Shown here: in pieces, positions 42,351 through 43,732 of the stretch
Numbering within the stretch: position 1 is the first letter of the stretch
Layout of the letters: each line of letters opens with the position of its first letter
NCBI GenBank assembly: GCA_937901125.1
Contig: CALCGT010000061.1
Span: 1 to 43,732 of the forward strand
DNA length: 43,732 nucleotides
Reading direction: 5' to 3'
Source: an uncultured Clostridia bacterium
GTDB lineage: Bacteria; Bacillota; Clostridia; Lachnospirales; Anaerotignaceae
Made by a program: the position numbers and the translations under genes
The notes under the pieces: model-generated
Told to the model about the DNA's origin: nothing
Databases searched by the model: none
What the model saw: the letters and a program-made list of their open reading frames with translations, nothing else

Positions 42351-42550
42351 CAATAGGAATTTTTCTGATAGTGGGCCTCGGCCTCATCCAAAGATACAAA
42401 ATCAAACAGCTCATAGAGCTCGGCCATGATACGGCGGATGTCCTGGTCGGCAAAGCCGCAGTTTTCCATCGCCATAATCGCATAGCCACGGCAAGCGCCG
42501 TTGCTCCACGGCTCCGATAGCAAAGCCGCCAGTTTGGGATCGTAACTCAT
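42350..42550 (-). CDS. Small element protein, unknown function
   Basis: 66 residues. GTGAGG eight bases before the ATG at 42550 sets the start; a GTG three codons earlier overlaps this site. Helical, with GACRGYAIMAMENCGFADQD followed by IRRIMAELYELFDFVSLDEAEAHY. This pattern is familiar to me from short accessory proteins of clostridial integrative elements, but I know no function. Acidic, two cysteines, no membrane segment or helix-turn-helix I can point to. Confidence 0.65.
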   Translation of the reverse strand: MSYDPKLAALLSEPWSNGACRGYAIMAMENCGFADQDIRRIMAELYELFDFVSLDEAEAHYQKNSY

Positions 42551-42559
42551 AGACTGCAC

Positions 42560-42897
42560 CTCACTTTTCTAAAATTGAGAGGGAACGCCGCCCACATTTT
42601 CTTGACCCGTCCAAAGACAACTTTGTTCGGGGCGGCGCTCCCACGCAGACAAGAGGGCGGCCCGGAGGGACAGGCGGCCAGCCTGTCCAGTGGCGGATTG
42701 TGGCCCTGGTTTGGCCCGGCCCATTTGCGGCGTTGGTGTTGTTCGCTCGTTCTTCAAAAGAAGAAGTCACAGCGCACCCGCCGCCTGGCTCCCCGTACTA
42801 TACCCGGGGCCGCTCCTGTTGTTCTGCGGAGAAAGAAAACCTCCTCTCATAAACCGAGACATTTTTTCATCATTTCCAAGTGGGTAAAATGGAAAAA
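42560..42897. other. GC-rich gap in the element with no supported gene
   Basis: Several overlapping frames of 60-108 codons are open on both strands, which is what GC-rich DNA gives by chance. The best candidate is minus 42569-42757 (62 codons, TTG start), but it lacks a ribosome binding site. Visible structure: a perfect 8-bp hairpin GGACAGGC-GGCCA-GCCTGTCC at 42668-42688, and CGAGACATTTTT at 42855-42866, which matches half of the element hairpin repeat and lies just downstream of the sigma-like gene. Confidence 0.4.
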
Positions 42898-43308
42898 TTA
42901 AAAAGTTTTTTTCATGCGCTCCAGGCCCCGTTTGATGGACTGCCGGACAGACTCCTCATGTACGCCCTCGGCCTCGGCAATTTTCTTGATGCTCTTTCCG
43001 AGAATGATGTGGGCATCGATCCTCCGGCCCTGGATTTCCGGCAGAGAATTGAGGGCGTTCCACAGGCGGCAGAACAGCTCCATCCGCTCCAAGAGTTCCT
43101 GGGGCGTGGGCTCATGCAGACAGGCGGAATATTCAATCCCGTCCTCACAATCCAGAGAATACTGCGCCTTGTGCCGGGAAAGTCGCCGCTGGTAAGCCAT
43201 CTCGTGACGGGCATCGGACAGAAACACCTCGGCCACCTCGTCAGAAACCTCGATAAACTGATCCTGCGTGTACCAATAATAAAAATCTTTCAGATTGATT
43301 GTAGTCAT
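42898..43308 (-). CDS. Sigma-70 region-4-like regulatory protein of the element
   Basis: 136 residues. The C-terminal 50 (RRIDAHIILGKSIKKIAEAE then GVHEESVRQSIKRGLERMKK) form a helix-turn-helix like sigma-factor region 4; the N-terminal part (NLKDFYYWYTQDQFIEVSDE, then HKAQYSLDCEDGIE) is the type often annotated as sigma-70 family protein in conjugative transposons. GGAGG before the ATG at 43308 fixes the start; the longer open frame upstream runs through hairpins. It probably regulates element genes. A stem-loop (43321-43352) ends right beside its ribosome binding site. Confidence 0.8.
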   Translation of the reverse strand: MTTINLKDFYYWYTQDQFIEVSDEVAEVFLSDARHEMAYQRRLSRHKAQYSLDCEDGIEYSACLHEPTPQELLERMELFCRLWNALNSLPEIQGRRIDAHIILGKSIKKIAEAEGVHEESVRQSIKRGLERMKKTF

Positions 43309-43320
43309 AATTAAACCTCC

Positions 43321-43352
43321 GTTTCGGTGTTGGGTGAATGAGTGACCGAAAC
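43321..43352 (-). promoter_or_regulatory. Stem-loop adjoining the sigma-like gene's ribosome binding site
   Basis: GTTTCGGT (43321-43328) and ACCGAAAC (43345-43352) are perfect reverse complements around 16 bases. On the minus strand the stem is followed at once by GGAGG and the ATG, so it could affect translation initiation or mRNA stability. Confidence 0.5.
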
Positions 43353-43387
43353 GGGGGCGGCGGGGAGCGACATCCCGGGGAGCTACA

Positions 43388-43420
43388 CCGTACCTCGAGA
43401 CACTTTGTCTCGAAGTACGG
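43388..43420. repeat. Element hairpin repeat, copy 3 (longest)
   Basis: CCGTAC-C-TCGAGACA (43388-43402), loop CTT, TGTCTCGA-A-GTACGG (43406-43420): 14 pairs with one C-A mismatch. Same core and same flanking GAAGT as copies 1 and 2. Lies downstream of the 32-codon frame and upstream of the sigma-like gene. Confidence 0.75.
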
Positions 43421-43424
43421 ATAA

Positions 43425-43461
43425 TAAAAAACGCCCGTATGACACAAAGCCATGCGGACGC
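43425..43461 (-). terminator. Intrinsic terminator after the 32-codon frame
   Basis: On the minus strand CGTCCGCATG (43461-43452) pairs with CATACGGGCG (about 43441-43432) over ten positions with one mismatch and one G-U, followed by six U (43430-43425). Placed between a leader-like small frame and the sigma-like gene, as in attenuators. Confidence 0.6.
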
Positions 43462-43479
43462 ACGAAGTAATATATTCAT

Positions 43480-43578
43480 TTATGTACTGCCAAATTGCAT
43501 ATCCACCGCCAGACTGATCCTGCGGGGCGGGTGGGCTTTTTTTGACAAGTTAGGGAGATGGAAAATGAGCGAGAGCAC
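43480..43578 (-). CDS. Putative 32-residue element peptide (leader-like)
   Basis: A short frame starting with GTG at 43578, preceded by GGAGG with a 7-base gap, the best ribosome binding site in this part of the element. The product begins LSLIFHLPNLSKKAHPP and ends in AVDMQFGST. It has a hydrophobic start, a basic middle and no known motif. It is followed by a terminator hairpin with a U-run and then the sigma-like gene, and is preceded by GC-rich segments with alternative pairings. That arrangement suggests a leader peptide, but translation is unproven. Confidence 0.4.
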   Translation of the reverse strand: MLSLIFHLPNLSKKAHPPRRISLAVDMQFGST

Positions 43579-43593
43579 AGCGACACCTCCAAA

Positions 43594-43669
43594 GGGGGCC
43601 GCCGTACTTCGTTAGATTATATACTCATAAAGAAACGGCGGCTTGATAAATTGAACCGCCCCCTGTCAA
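43594..43669 (-). promoter_or_regulatory. Leader with alternative GC-rich pairings
   Basis: On the minus strand three segments occur in order: GGGGGCGG (43663-43656), GCCGCCGT (43642-43635) and ACGGCGGCCCCC (43605-43594). The second pairs perfectly with the third (8 bp) or by 5 bp with the first; the first can also pair with the CCCCC end of the third. A TTGACA (43669-43664) and a TATAAT (43621-43616) are present, but neither has a good partner at 16-18 bases. The GGAGG of the 32-codon frame is four bases beyond the third segment. Confidence 0.4.
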
Positions 43670-43685
43670 GTAGACAGAAGAAAAA

Positions 43686-43732
43686 TTATGCCACGAGGGT
43701 CTGGTTCCTGTAAGCAAGGGGAGCCAGACCCT
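43686..43732 (-). CDS. Possible C-terminal end of an element gene (partial)
   Basis: One minus-strand frame entering from the right ends at TAA (43688-43686) with the residues GLAPLAYRNQTLVA. Only about 15 codons are visible, so coding is unproven and the family unknown. The same bases form a strong inverted repeat at the window edge. Confidence 0.2.
   Translation of the reverse strand, partial: GLAPLAYRNQTLVA
43696..43732. repeat. Inverted repeat at the window end
   Basis: AGGGTCTGGTTCC (43696-43708) and GGAGCCAGACCCT (43720-43732) pair over 13 positions with one G-U around an 11-base loop. It may continue beyond the window. No U-run follows on either strand. Confidence 0.55.

Larger units (their letters stand above)
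40135..43732. mobile_element. Left part of an integrative element with serine recombinase
   Basis: The boundary is approximate: it lies between the last host-like codons of the interrupted gene (about 40130) and the recombinase stop (40148). Evidence for a mobile element: an outward-placed large serine recombinase at the very edge, disruption of a host reading frame, a sharp rise in GC, and a run of short minus-strand genes with GC-rich hairpins typical of conjugative or mobilisable elements of gut Clostridia. No resistance, relaxase or conjugation gene is inside the visible 3.6 kb. The right end and therefore the att core cannot be defined here. Confidence 0.8.

Noticed and set aside
42569..42757. 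62-codon minus-strand frame in the element gap
   Set aside because: TTG start without a ribosome binding site and overlapping frames of equal length on both strands; coding cannot be supported from sequence alone.
1..43732. CRISPR arrays, tRNA or rRNA genes, insertion sequences with terminal repeats
   Set aside because: Looked for and not seen: no regularly spaced direct repeats, no cloverleaf genes, and no transposase besides the serine recombinase.

Overview
The window looks like a chromosomal segment of an anaerobic, low-to-mid GC Firmicute of class Clostridia. A Lachnospiraceae or Anaerotignum-like bacterium is my best inference; no rRNA or taxonomic marker settles it. Reasons: strong AGGAGG-type ribosome binding sites with ATG, TTG and GTG starts; sigma-A promoters close to TTGACA-17-TATAAT; many U-tailed intrinsic terminators; a LexA box of the Gram-positive type (GAAC-N4-GTTC) before recA; a ZTP riboswitch before formate-tetrahydrofolate ligase; and typical Clostridia gene blocks.

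Layout. 1-4.0 kb: DUF503 protein, trigger factor, then clpP-clpX (protein folding and quality control). 4.2-5.5 kb: a strongly expressed-looking threonine ammonia-lyase. 5.6-6.6 kb: an AT-rich pair of unknown secreted and membrane proteins. 6.6-10.5 kb: an EamA transporter and an FtsK/SpoIIIE DNA translocase. 10.6-13.4 kb: ZTP riboswitch, fhs and folD (one-carbon metabolism). 13.4-14.4 kb: two paralogous unknown membrane-anchored proteins, the first frameshifted. 14.5-19.9 kb: rimO-pgsA, cinA, a second EamA transporter and SOS-controlled recA. 19.9-24.1 kb, minus strand: rqcH, a MATE exporter and azlC-azlD. 24.3-31.2 kb: yicC-remA-gmk-rpoZ, priA, def-fmt and a zinc metallopeptidase. 31.3-39.1 kb: rsmB-rlmN-stp-prkC-rsgA-rpe-thiN, the familiar Firmicutes translation and Ser/Thr-kinase operon. 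39.1-39.6 kb: a tiny membrane protein and rpmB.

From about 40.1 kb to the end the base composition becomes more GC-rich and the content is a mobile element. A large serine recombinase (minus strand) lies at its left end, and the element interrupts a signal-peptide-bearing host gene whose reading frame runs into it. Behind the recombinase are short minus-strand element genes (two small conserved-looking proteins, a sigma-like helix-turn-helix protein, a 32-codon reading frame with an excellent ribosome binding site) separated by stable hairpins. One hairpin family (CGAGACA-nnn-TGTCTCG core) recurs three times plus a half copy, each time just downstream of an element reading frame. The right end of the element is outside the window.

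Most of the window is ordinary, well-known core genome. The least explained parts are the repeated hairpin and leader architecture of the mobile element, the AT-rich secreted/membrane gene pair with an 18-bp palindrome at its predicted transcription start, the duplicated palindromes before the MATE gene, and the frameshifted paralogue pair.
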